Assembly: GCA_037349105.1 (NCBI GenBank)
Contig: JAYJMM010000122.1
Location: 1,612,001-1,676,000 of the forward strand
Direction of reading: 5' to 3'
Source: Limnomonas spitsbergensis
Lineage: Eukaryota; Chlorophyta; Chlorophyceae; Chlamydomonadales
DNA length: 64,000 nucleotides
A program made the translations under genes and the position numbers. The notes beneath the pieces are model-generated. The model had not been told where the DNA came from. It made no database searches and saw only the letters and a list, made by a program, of their open reading frames with translations. Positions 41,901 to 51,926 of the stretch are shown here, piece after piece (within the stretch, counting starts at the first letter, position 1; every line of letters starts with the position of its first letter).

Positions 41901-44900
41901 CCATGCAAGGATGACCATTGTTGTTGTTACATAGCCATGTAATGCAAAACTGACCACGGCAGGGGTCGAACCTGCAACCTCCTGTTTTCCAGCTGACCGT
42001 AGACAGGTGCTCTGTCCATTGAGCTACGCGGCCTTCATATCAACAGCCATACTTTCAGGAACAGACACAGGCCACAGACACATTTCACAACAGCTACCAA
42101 GACACTACCGGTAATCACAATTGATAAACAGATAACCAAGAAGAGAGCTTCTCTGCCTTTCATCTTGTATTGCATCAGCTCCTATTTTTCTGTAGTCGTC
42201 CTGTACAGGTCTTTTGTGCCGCTGGCCTCTGACCCCTCAGGGCAGCGGTTAAGTCGCAACGCCCCACCCATTCATTACCATTTCGTGAGCAAATGAGCTG
42301 ATTGCCCTGAGGCTGAACCTGCCTTCATTCTAAAGGTAAGTGTGAGGGTGACGGCTAGCTGATGGTTACTTCAGGGCCTGTATCATATTCAGTGGAGGGG
42401 GGGTGCAGTTCCTTCTCTCTGCTAGTCTCTGAGTTCGGAGTAGCTCAAAGTTGCAGGAACGCGAAATATACATGCCGCATGCGCGCCGCCGGCCCGGGTG
42501 CCGCCGACCTGCATTTTTCTTTCTTTCGTATGCTCGACATCAGAGGCTCGCCATTGTGCGTTTTCCTGGTTTCGGAGGAGGTGGTTTCACATTTTCGTAC
42601 GACGACGTGCGATGCACGCGGCTGGCTCCTCCGTTCGACAAGGTAATTACACGTTTGAATGTAGGCATTGCTTTATTTCTCGTGCCAACAAGTATAATCA
42701 AGGTTTTCGGAGGGCGCGGAGGAAGCGAGTTCATTGGGTAATGAGATTATTGCAAGGAGGACTGAAGGACTCCCCCGGTCCCCCCAGGCCCCCAACACAT
42801 CACCACCCCAACAGTTCGAAATTTCGGAAATGAAAGTCTTTCTGTGCCAGAATCTGAAAGTGAGACAAACAAAATGCATGCCATACATACCAGTAACTCA
42901 GAGGCACAAAGCCGCAAGGCGGGATCCGCCACGGCGGACAATTAGGGGCACCGCTCTGACACTACCATGCAAGGTACCAGTTTATACGGCATTGAAGAAA
43001 CACAAAGCATACCGGTATGATTATATGAGCCACCCCTACGGGCTTTCGCTGTGCTTGCTCCAGGGAGAAATTCATCAGGGAACTCAGCCAGGACTTAGCA
43101 GCTGATCTGTTTCACCATCCCAGTGGGCCCTCTCTTGCATGGATTGCATTTCTTGGTACCGGCAGGTTCTCCTTATTTTAAATGCTCAGAGCTGAGCTAA
43201 CAATCTGATCATACTCGTTTAGGGCGCTGCCTTTCTGGCTGTAAGCAGGTTTGAAGTTTATTAAGGGTTCACAGGTGCTCTTTTATCGGCCTTACGTTTT
43301 CCTGTGAATATAAAAAAAATTATCCCAGCCCTATACCGGTTTAGTACAATTTTTCCTTTTTCCTTGCCTCTCCTTTGCCTATGCTCTTCCCAGCTGCTCC
43401 TCCTTGCCCCCTCCTGCTCACCTGTGGCGAATATTTGCAACAGAATGATGACAAACGCAGACACACTGTGCACCGTCGCAAAGAAGGCGGTTCGGCTGTT
43501 GGTGTCCTTGACCACAGTTGCAATGACTAGGGACCTCTGGAAGTACATGAGGGAACCTGCAGTTTGCAAGTATTACACAAATAGGGACATAAAGGAAGCA
43601 TTACAGCTTACGATCATATTTGTACATGTAGCTACTACGCACTCAATGAATGACTGCAGGTTCATAAAACGGGGTATGAGAATCTAGAGAAAGTGGTTCA
43701 AAATTCTTGATATACAACCTACAGCAATTTGAGGTACGAGTGTTTCCTATGGCTCAAAGTGCATAAAAAACAGCTGTCAATCGAGTGAATCCAGCAACGT
43801 GGGCGCCAAGCAGGATATCGCAGCCCAAGCAGCAGCTGTCCTTATGCTCTTAACCGTGCAAAAAAGCTCAAACTTTAATAATGTAATCATTTGCACCAGG
43901 TTGCGGGTGCCAGTTTCTGTTGCCAGGCTTCAAGTCAGGTTTCAGGGTTTACAATGTAGGTACGTGTTGCATGGCACATGGAACGCCCTAGAGCCTCCGC
44001 ACCTGAGGCTTCCTTGGCAGCAGGTATTGGGTGCACACACGTGCATGGCCTGCATTCAAAACTTCCTCACAACTACATAGAAACAGGCATAGGAAAAGGC
44101 AGCTAGGCCTGCCCGCTCTAACCCAACCATGACCAGGCAACGGTATATGCATGAGGAGGTGAGGAGACTTTAAGGGGTACTGCAGACGTGCGGCCAGGGG
44201 ACATTGCAAGCAGAGGAGCGCCCAACCCACCCACGACGTAGGTCATCATCAGGTACGTGCACAACATGAGCAGGTACGGAGACTTGAGGATGAGAGTGAA
44301 GCTCTGGGTCAGCTGTGACGACCAAGGGGGGAAACCATCCAGGGATTGATTTCTACATCGTCAGTTGCAGCCAGGTCACTGCCTTAGCATCCTATGACAG
44401 ACTGTTCCGTAATGGTGGTGCACACATGAAGTCAAAGACCCGCCAGAAGCTAGGGAAGAAGGAGACGCAGAGCTGTAAGCGAGCCTGCAGCGGGGCACAT
44501 AATTGAAGACATGTAGAGGAGGAATTGACCAATCGATATGACAAGCATCTTAGATCCTCCTATATCACAAGATCTCGTAGGAAGATCGCTTCCGACGAGT
44601 GTGAACTCGCTCGCAGCTCGAATGCCCCGATGCAGGCCCGAGTGGGAATGGCACATGATATGCCGCACATCATGACGCACAGGACCAGGCGCTGGACACA
44701 TGTATCACAAATTTGCCGCTTGTTGTAGTAGAACGTGGTGCTGCTGTAGAGTGAGAACACATTATCCCTTCCCTCTGTTGTCTCAGTGAGCCCGCTTACT
44801 AGCCGTGACAAAAAAAAATACGTCGCCTGAAAACCTTCACCAAATTGTATTCACTACTACCCCCTCCTTGCCCCCGCCCGTCCGCACGATTACGGCTCAG

Positions 44901-47900
44901 TAGTGTGGCATGACACCACGCAGCGTGGGCGTGGGTCGCTTTGGGGAGCTCGTTCATTTCTGTGTCCGCGCTGGCACACGCTGGTCCAAAATATGTCAGT
45001 GCATGCTAAATGTCAGCCTGCTAAATGTCAGCCTGTCAGTCTGAGTTGCGAAAGACTTGTCAAATTTTGTGAGCCTTTGGAGCCTGAGTCATGGACCCCT
45101 GACCCATGCCCATGCAGGCCATGCTGGTTGACATTGCAGTTTGCAAACCTCTCCAGTGCAAACCAGGGGTGCAAACATAGCATCCCTCCCCTCCTTTATA
45201 TTTTTTGTAGAGCCTGCTATTTTCTGTGCCATATAACGTGACATGCTTCCAAAAGCTTCCACTCACAAACGCATGCTCACTTGCACGGTGCACGCACGAC
45301 TGCACGAGGACTGAAGGTACCAGTACCGGTTTTCCCTTTCCTCCTCTATTTCTCCTCCTCGGGGGATAAGCATCAAGCTAAATTGTTGATCCCTGAATGA
45401 GCCCTCTCACGAGCCAAGTGCTATCCCGCCTCTTTGATGCATCTGTACCTGCATCAGCCTTGCCTTGGTACTCAGAGAGCTACGCTCCAAATCCCCAGCA
45501 GCACCTGCATTCGTTAGGTATTACCGTTTTAGATTCAGGTCAATTTATTATTTAGCCGGTATTAAGTTCAGGGTTGGAAATTGAGGGCTCATTTTTTCAA
45601 CCCACAAACCTGTACTGAATCAATGCATCAAACAATTTCAGGACATTCTACGGTGTTTGGATCAAGCGATCATTCACTCCTGAAGTCCTACTGTAAAGAC
45701 TCAAACATCCTGTGATTCGAGGGATATTGCATGCCTGCTACAGGCTTTCGAGGGATTTTCGTACTGAATTTATGTTCTGGAAATCACTGAAAGAATTGCC
45801 TTTTCGGGCTGCGGTGATCAGAGCACCTGGCAGGAGTGAGAGATGTGGACACATTTTGATGTATGACATGTATATAATATCAGTCTTCTGACCACTTCCC
45901 AAACATCCCCAATTCGTTCTCCAGTCCTTCCACTCATGAGCCCCTCCTCACCTCCTACGCTCTGCCGCGCAGTGCATTCTACTGCATCCAAGGTCTTGCG
46001 CCCCCCTGTACGTGGGTGTGCGGCGCGTGGTTATAAAGATCATTGGAATCATGAGGTCCATCAGGATCATTCAGGTTGATGGGTCATGAAATCATGAATC
46101 ACACATGCAGGTGCTGGTGCCTCTGGTATGGGTCTGCCCCCCCCAGCTTGTGTGAAGCCTCCACCTAATGCAGAGAGCCTAGCATGTTGCATGGTAGCCC
46201 CAACCCATGCTACGGGCCCCAAATGTAGGGCTGCAGTGAGCTTAATCTAAACCCCAACAGGGCAAATAGCACGAGTTCATATGATCCTTGATTTATCAAA
46301 TACCGGTATGGAGTGCTCCGATATCAGAGGTAGGTAGCAGGGGGGAGAAAGGGCCCTCCACCCACACATATCTCCCCTTCTTCACCCCCCACTCCACCCA
46401 CACCTGCCCCCTTTTGGTGTTAAACACCACACTCCGCCAGCACGTCTGTCCCCTTTTGGCACTGCACCCCACACCCTGGGCACATGATGCATACGCTGCC
46501 CATACATTTGCCTTCACCTGGACGCTGCACTTTAGAAGAGAAGAAGGCTGCACCGTACATGAGCATAGCTGAGAAGAAGATGAGGCCGTACACAGGGCCC
46601 CCCCCCCTGATGGGAAGGGCATCACAGGAGAGAGGACGGTGGGGATACAAGCCGGGGCTGTACATCGGCATAGCCAGGGGGAAGAAGAGGGCCATACACT
46701 GAGCCGTCATGCCTGGGGGGACGTAAACACACACTCGGAGGGCTCGGAGTGTGTCTGTGGGCACAAGCAGGGGTTATGTCGGACGTATGTCCTTGGCTGC
46801 TTGCAAGGTAGGCCATGAAGTCCCGTGAACCTGGCGCATGCACACATGTACAAGATGCTTTGTCATGGACACTTGGCCGTTTGTCTTGTAAAGGAAAGCC
46901 CCCCCCCTTGTGATATGAGGTCAGAGCCTCAGAGGGAAGCCTCATCCACGTTCCAATTCATTGCAACCAATGATGTTACCAAAAGCGTAACTTTGAGTAA
47001 CTAACAGAGAGAACCAGTACGCCGTGAAGCGTCCCCCCCTCAAATCTTCACTTTCAATCAGCCCAGCTGAGTCGGACGCTAGTGAGCCTTATTGAGCATG
47101 GCCTGGAGGCGTAAGGTCGTTGACACAGCCCAGCCCTTTCGAATATTGATAAATGGGTTGAAGTGTAGACTTCACTGATCATGACACCTCATGATCACTA
47201 CTCACCTGCCCGCCAGCCTGGCAACCGTTGCAGTGACGAGGGAGCCCACAAGCTGCCCCACTGTCGCCCCTGGCAGTTTGAATTGCAGGACATGAGGGAA
47301 CAATCAGTGTACCATTGTTCACACACACAAAGTCCTGTCCTAATTCCAGAACGACGGCAAAGGCGGATTTAATAGTGTGGATGAAAAGCTGTTCAAGCAG
47401 GGTTGGCACACGGAGAGGTTGAAAACCAATAACAGGGAAAAACCGTGTTGTCTTCAAAGAAAATGCCAGAGGAGCCGATTATGACGAGGCGAACATAGGG
47501 ATGAGGACAAAGGGGGTCACAAGTATAGGGTGGAGATGAAGAGGGTGGAGGGGACGTGGTAGTGTGTGTAGCGGGTGGGCTGGCAGCCAGAATATCCAGG
47601 CTAGGTGTAGAGAGGGTCCACCCAACAGTGTGTAAAAATTGAACCAGGCCAGCATGCTGTGGTGTAGCTGTTAGACGGGGGCGCAAGCCGGCGTGCTGCC
47701 CTCCGTGCAATGCGAAGGCTCTGGGCTACATTGGCATGCACATTTGCAGCAGAGCCCTATTCATGCACCAGTCTTAGTCGAAAAAGTAAAGCAACGTCCA
47801 CCCATAAGCCAACACAAGAGACGTGAAGGAACAGCATGTCACCGGGCCTAGCCGGCCATTCCCGAACAATGGCCAGATGGTCCTAACTAGGATTGATGAC

Positions 47901-50900
47901 TAGGATTGATGACTAGGACCATGTTTGGTGGGTGGCAAGATGCTGCAACAACAAAAACAACAACCTAACCCTACATTTGGCATGCACACATTGAACCCCA
48001 CACCTCACTCATCCGCGCTGACAACTCACCCGCGCTGACAAAGCCAAACAAACGGCCCGCAGCTTCTGCACTGAACACGTCAGCACACCTGCATGTGTGG
48101 GGAAAAGCCAAACAAACGGCTTGCAGCTTCAGCAATGAACACCTCAGCACACCTGCATGTGGACAAAAGCCAAACAAAAGGCTTGCAGCTTCTGCACTGA
48201 ACCCCTCAGCATACCTGAAAATGTGGTCGAGAGCCAGTCATATGTCACGTTGAGCGTGAGGGCAATGATGGGGAGAATGAGAGTCAAAGACGGTCATGGA
48301 TCAATCATTGATTCACAAGCTGGCATCCCATCAAGTCTATGTCAGGTCTGTATTTACTACATGTCAGGCCTCGTTCCTGTATGTAAGTCGAATCCTAAAT
48401 GTTCAAATGCATACTGAAGTCCTCAGCTAGCAACATGCCATGGCTATCTTCCTCCCTTTCTGAGCAAGGTACCAGGCACAGCATTGCGCATTCCCTTCTC
48501 AACTAGCTACCTCACGTGGCTTGCATCCTCACCTAGCCCAGATGGCACTGATGGCCACGAGGTTCTGTACATTGAGAAAGATGTAGAAAGCAGCGCGGAC
48601 CTGTTGAGGAGGGGGACATCAGGCAGCTTTCAGCCAATGACTCGAGTCACGTGGCATACAGCTTGATTTGACTGCGGGTTTCATTTTCAGGGCTCGAAGC
48701 TCCTTGCTGGGGAATGTACCCCTTGCATGGAAAATCTAGGCTGGAGCTATAACAAACAATAGCACTGGCTGAAAGAGAAGAAAGCGCACCTATGTGGAGC
48801 AGGGGATGTGGAGGAACAGCACAGCTGGGGCCAAGGCTGCATATATGCTGCTGCCCAACAGCGCAAGCAGCTAGCTGCCATAAAAGGTTTCAAATCCTGT
48901 TTATGGGCTGTTCACCGCTGACTGACCTCAGCCCCGTCAACTAGCGTTTAGAATGCTGGGATGCACAATCTGTCCGTGTACTGCTCACCGCTCGCTGGAA
49001 TCCATCAAGAGAGGCGTCCCCTCGGTGCACCGCTGCTGAGGCGCTCAGCTCCGGCGGGGGAGGAGAGCCGGTCGTCAGCTGCACTTTGGGCATCTGCACA
49101 GCAGCTTCATCTTTGGGAGCCACATCCAGTAGGCTGCGCAGGGCCGCGGCCTGGACTTCAGCCTGCCCCAGCAAATGCAGGGCTTGAGAGCCTTCCTGTG
49201 GGGTCGTGCTGTAGACGGCCGTGGAAAACATTCGCAGAGTTGCCTGAGCCTGGACTGCTGACATGAAGTAGAGTACGTAGAAGCCTGTACAGGGCAGGTT
49301 AGCCAAAGGATTGCACTTTTACCAACGGGGAGGAGCAAAAGGCGGTGGAGTTTTCCTATAATAGATACCCATGCATGCATACATGGCATCACTCTGATAC
49401 CTATGCATGCATGCATGGCATCACTCTGATATCTATGCATGCATGCATGGACTCACTCTGATACCTATGCATGCATGCATGGCATCACTCTGATACATAT
49501 ACATGCATGCATGGCATCACTCTGATACCTATGCATGCAAGCATGGCATCACTCTGATACCTATGCATGCATGCATGGACTCACTCTGATACATATACAT
49601 GCATGCATGGCATCACTCTGATACCTATGCATGCATACATGGACTCACTCTGATACCTATGCATGCATGCATGGCATCACTCTGATACCTATGCATGCAT
49701 GCATTGCATCACTCTCCAACCAGCTCCAGTCAAGTCAGTGGTGTGTTGGTCCACCCTTATACGACTGCGGTACCCCCAATTTGATTATTTTTCTTTTATC
49801 CTTCCTCCTCCTTTGCCGGGCCCTTGATTCCCTTATTGGATATGAATATATGATGTTCATGTGCTTATCGTTATACACTATTTCCCGTCATGCAAAAAGA
49901 ATGAAGGTCTCCACACTTGAAGCCAACCGTTATCCAGATCTGATCCGCTTTGACCCACCCAGCATGGCCGTTGCAAGCACGGCATAAAACTGCCGCAACG
50001 AAGCTTCACGCGACACTCCCTGTAAAAATCAAGGATCAGGATTGCAGAATTAAAGGTGGAATTCTAGGACAAGGAATGACGTGGCACCAATGACTGCCAC
50101 TGCGGCCACAACGTGGTTGCCCCTTCAATACTCAATAAACCATGCAGCTCTATTGAGGTAATTTAACACGTTTCAAACTCTGAACTTAAACTGTGAACCC
50201 GAAAGAACCAGAGAACAACCCTGGCACCACCCTGCCCCCCCGAACCCCTTCAGTGCATGTTGTAATGGGAGGACCCACTTTCCTGCCGTGAAAGGAAGGC
50301 ACTCGTGAGCGGGCTTGCCATGATGGTGCCAATCAGCGTGCATGTGAATAGCTTTGGAAGCGTGTCGGTGCCTGCAGCGGACAGAGGAGACCCGGGGACA
50401 GCACCGATCAGCAAGCATGACAAAAGCTTTGAAATAATGTCCGTGCCTGCACGAGGGAGGATATTGGACAATAGAATTGAGGCAGCAGCCAAGACCTATG
50501 CTCTGGACAAACGGAGGGATCCCTACACCCAAAACCTAAGGCAGATTGATCCGTTCATTCATGGTTCAATCACTGATTCCGTGCGCTTGTCCTATAGGCA
50601 CCTCTTAGGCCTCTTGAACTCTGCACTTGGAAACCTCCCTTTCGACAACGGGGAATATAAAAGAGGAGTCTGAACCCTTACGAGGCCTTTAGCATTGAAT
50701 CACCTTCATAAAACTCGCCTCAAGATACCTTGGACAACTAGGGTAGTAGGGTCAGACATCAATCAGCCAGGGAATAAGCCAGGGTCCGCACCCAATCCAC
50801 CACTCACCGGAATCAAGAAAGCATGCCAACAGCATTCACATGCTCATTGGCAGTAAGAAATAGTTAAAAATGCATACGCATTAGATTGCGGATAGCAGTA

Positions 50901-51664
50901 GATGTTCAAAAGTACTTACCATGTTCAATGTGTAGGATGCAGATGTTCCATGCTGCAAGATGGGTGCAAAAGATAGCACGCATACGGCTTATGACCCACC
51001 CAAAGCAATGCCTGCCTCCTCTCTCAAAGGCACAACCACAAAGTAGGAGGCCAGCAGCTGGACAGAGCAGGGTTCAAAGGGAGCACACAGATCATCAGGG
51101 GTTACAAAGCAGCAGCATTGTTCTAGATCAGTGGGTGGTGCTTAGCAAGGAGGAGAGGCTCCAGACATTCTGAGTCTCACATGCCAACATGGGCACAGAT
51201 GATAGGTGGCACTTGCTGGTTCAGTGCTTGCATGTCTTCGGCCCCCCTTGCCACCCCATGCTGCACAAGTACTCAGCTTGTGGCCACCATGCCGATACAT
51301 CAAATCACAAGATAAGACAAGACATTGGGCTAGATTCATGGCTAGGCAAGTGCAACGCATCCACTGACATGGCCGCGTCGGACTTATCCTATGATGCCGT
51401 CATCGGATGTAAAAGCTATGCAGCGGTGCTTTACATGTATTGCTCACATGTATGTACAATACAACGTGAGCAGTACATGTACAAGGCAGCAGTGCGTGCA
51501 TGTATCTAGATCAGATAGCTGCCCCCTGAAACCAGATCCCAGGCGACAGGCCCCGATCAGAACAACACAAGCTGGGTGAAATCACGGACCGTGATTAATG
51601 ATGACTAGCCGTGCCGGGTACTCACGCAGAAAAGGGTCATAAAGCTGAAGAAGACTGGCACAAC
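38955..51664 (-). CDS. Npt1/Npt2-type nucleotide transporter, many exons, 5' end not found
   Basis: Exons with GT-AG ends, 5' to 3': 51626-51664, 50920-50952, about 50283-50371 (donor unclear), 49959-50019, 48989-49284, 48533-48600, 48030-48088, 47206-47269, 46518-46606, 44231-44303, 43422-43556, 41568-41668, 41272-41337, 40443-40554, 38955-39145. From 49959 to 46518 and from 44231 to the stop every junction phase agrees. At least one exon is missing between 46518 and 44303 and one before 50371. Family motifs include TLPKLFTCTL, RLFGFVSAGATVGQLVGS, LKSPYLLML, RTAFFATV with LLQIFATGR, YSLVRPAREVLFTVVSREEK and RLGDTVAAL. These fit the membrane superfamily containing plastid and bacterial ATP/ADP translocases, with about 12 membrane segments. 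A 98-residue exon (48989-49284) inserts an Ala/Gln-rich loop after membrane segment 3. A possible first exon lies near 52930-53105. The TAG at 38955 follows a hydrophobic last helix. Confidence 0.82.
41951..42033 (-). tRNA. tRNA-Arg(ACG) with a 10-nt intron
   Basis: The 83-nt sequence folds as a cloverleaf: acceptor GGCCGCG with CGTGGTC, D arm GCTC...GAGC, anticodon stem CCTGT with ACAGG, T arm GCAGG-TTCGACC-CCTGC, discriminator A. The anticodon loop has 17 nt. Removing 10 nt after position 37, the standard intron site, gives CTACGGA with anticodon ACG. CCA is not encoded. It lies in an intron of the transporter gene, on the same strand. Confidence 0.9.
42034..43421. other. Transporter intron, upstream part
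   Basis: No exon supported between the tRNA and the exon at 43422. Several open frames on both strands look fortuitous. Confidence 0.4.
46607..46710 (-). repeat. Diverged tandem copy of the 46.5-kb transporter exon start
   Basis: Just upstream of the exon starting at 46606, GTGTATGGCCCTCTTCTT...GCTATGCCGATGTACAG resembles the exon's own GTGTACGGCCTCATCTTC...GCTATGCTCATGTACGG. The offset is about 106 bp. It reads as a decayed tandem copy. Confidence 0.6.
47330..47710 (-). mobile_element. Decayed fragment of element B family inside a transporter intron
   Basis: Minus-strand translation in two frames gives QHAGLVQFLHTVGWTL, YVRLVIIGSSGIFFED and LLEQLFIHTIKSAF. Element B reads QHAQLLQLLRSAGWNL, YVHLVIIGCSGIFYKD and LLKQLAVHTVQSAY. 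Frame breaks and divergence show it is much older than the copy at 1-975. Confidence 0.82.
48089..48214 (-). repeat. Two extra tandem copies of the RLFGF exon with acceptor
   Basis: The exon at 48030-48088 starts CAG|GTGTGCTGACGTGTTCAGTG. Similar starts lie at 48152 (CAG|GTGTGCTGAGGTG) and 48214 (CAG|GTATGCTGAGGGG), spaced 64 and 62 bp. Both extra copies can be translated in the same phase (AEVFIAEAASRLFGF and AEGFSAEAASLLFGF) but lack the GCGG|GTGAG donor of the last copy. Confidence 0.85.
49363..49712. repeat. 32-bp minisatellite, about 11 copies, in a transporter intron
   Basis: The unit GATACCTATGCATGCATGCATGGCATCACTCT (written here in parts: GATACCTATGCATGC, ATGCATGGCATCACTCT) repeats with small variants such as GGACTCACTCT. 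It is intronic, between exons 48989-49284 and 49959-50019. Confidence 0.95.
50372..50446 (-). repeat. Tandem copy of the LPKLFTCTL exon start
   Basis: The exon starting at 50371 reads CAG|GCACCGACACGCTTCCAAAG. Seventy-five bases upstream, at 50446, CAG|GCACGGACATTATTTCAAAG begins a similar segment translating as GTDIISKLLSCLLIG, against GTDTLPKLFTCTLIG in the exon. It includes a splice acceptor. Confidence 0.8.
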
Positions 51665-51926
51665 CTGCGGGCACATAGGACCAAGAAAAGTGGCATGGTA
51701 CGTGTGACCAGAAAAGTGGCATGGTATGTGTGACCAGAAAAGTGGCATGGTATGTGTGAAAAAGGGTCGTAAAGCTGAGGAAGACTGGAACAACCTGCGA
51801 CCGCGGGGAATCAAACCACGAGGTGGCTTGTGATGTGAGACTGAAGAGGACTAGAACAGACTGCAGCCACAGGGGACAAGAAAATGTTGAGGCTTAGGAT
51901 GTGTCACTGAAGAGGACTAGAACAAC
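51665..51926 (-). repeat. Three extra tandem copies of the first recognised transporter exon start
   Basis: The exon start CAG|GTTGTGCCAGTCTTCTTCAG (51664) recurs as GCAG|GTTGTTCCAGTCTTCCTCAG at 51794, GCAG|TCTGTTCTAGTCCTCTTCAG at 51860 and GCAG|GTTGTTCTAGTCCTCTTCAG at 51926. Between the first two lie short repeats of AAGTGGCATGGTATGTGTGACCAG type (about 22 bp, three copies). Confidence 0.85.

Noticed and set aside
49631..49987. Plus-strand frame over the 32-bp array and beyond.
   Set aside because: The first half is tandem repeat and the second half overlaps a supported minus-strand exon (49959-50019).
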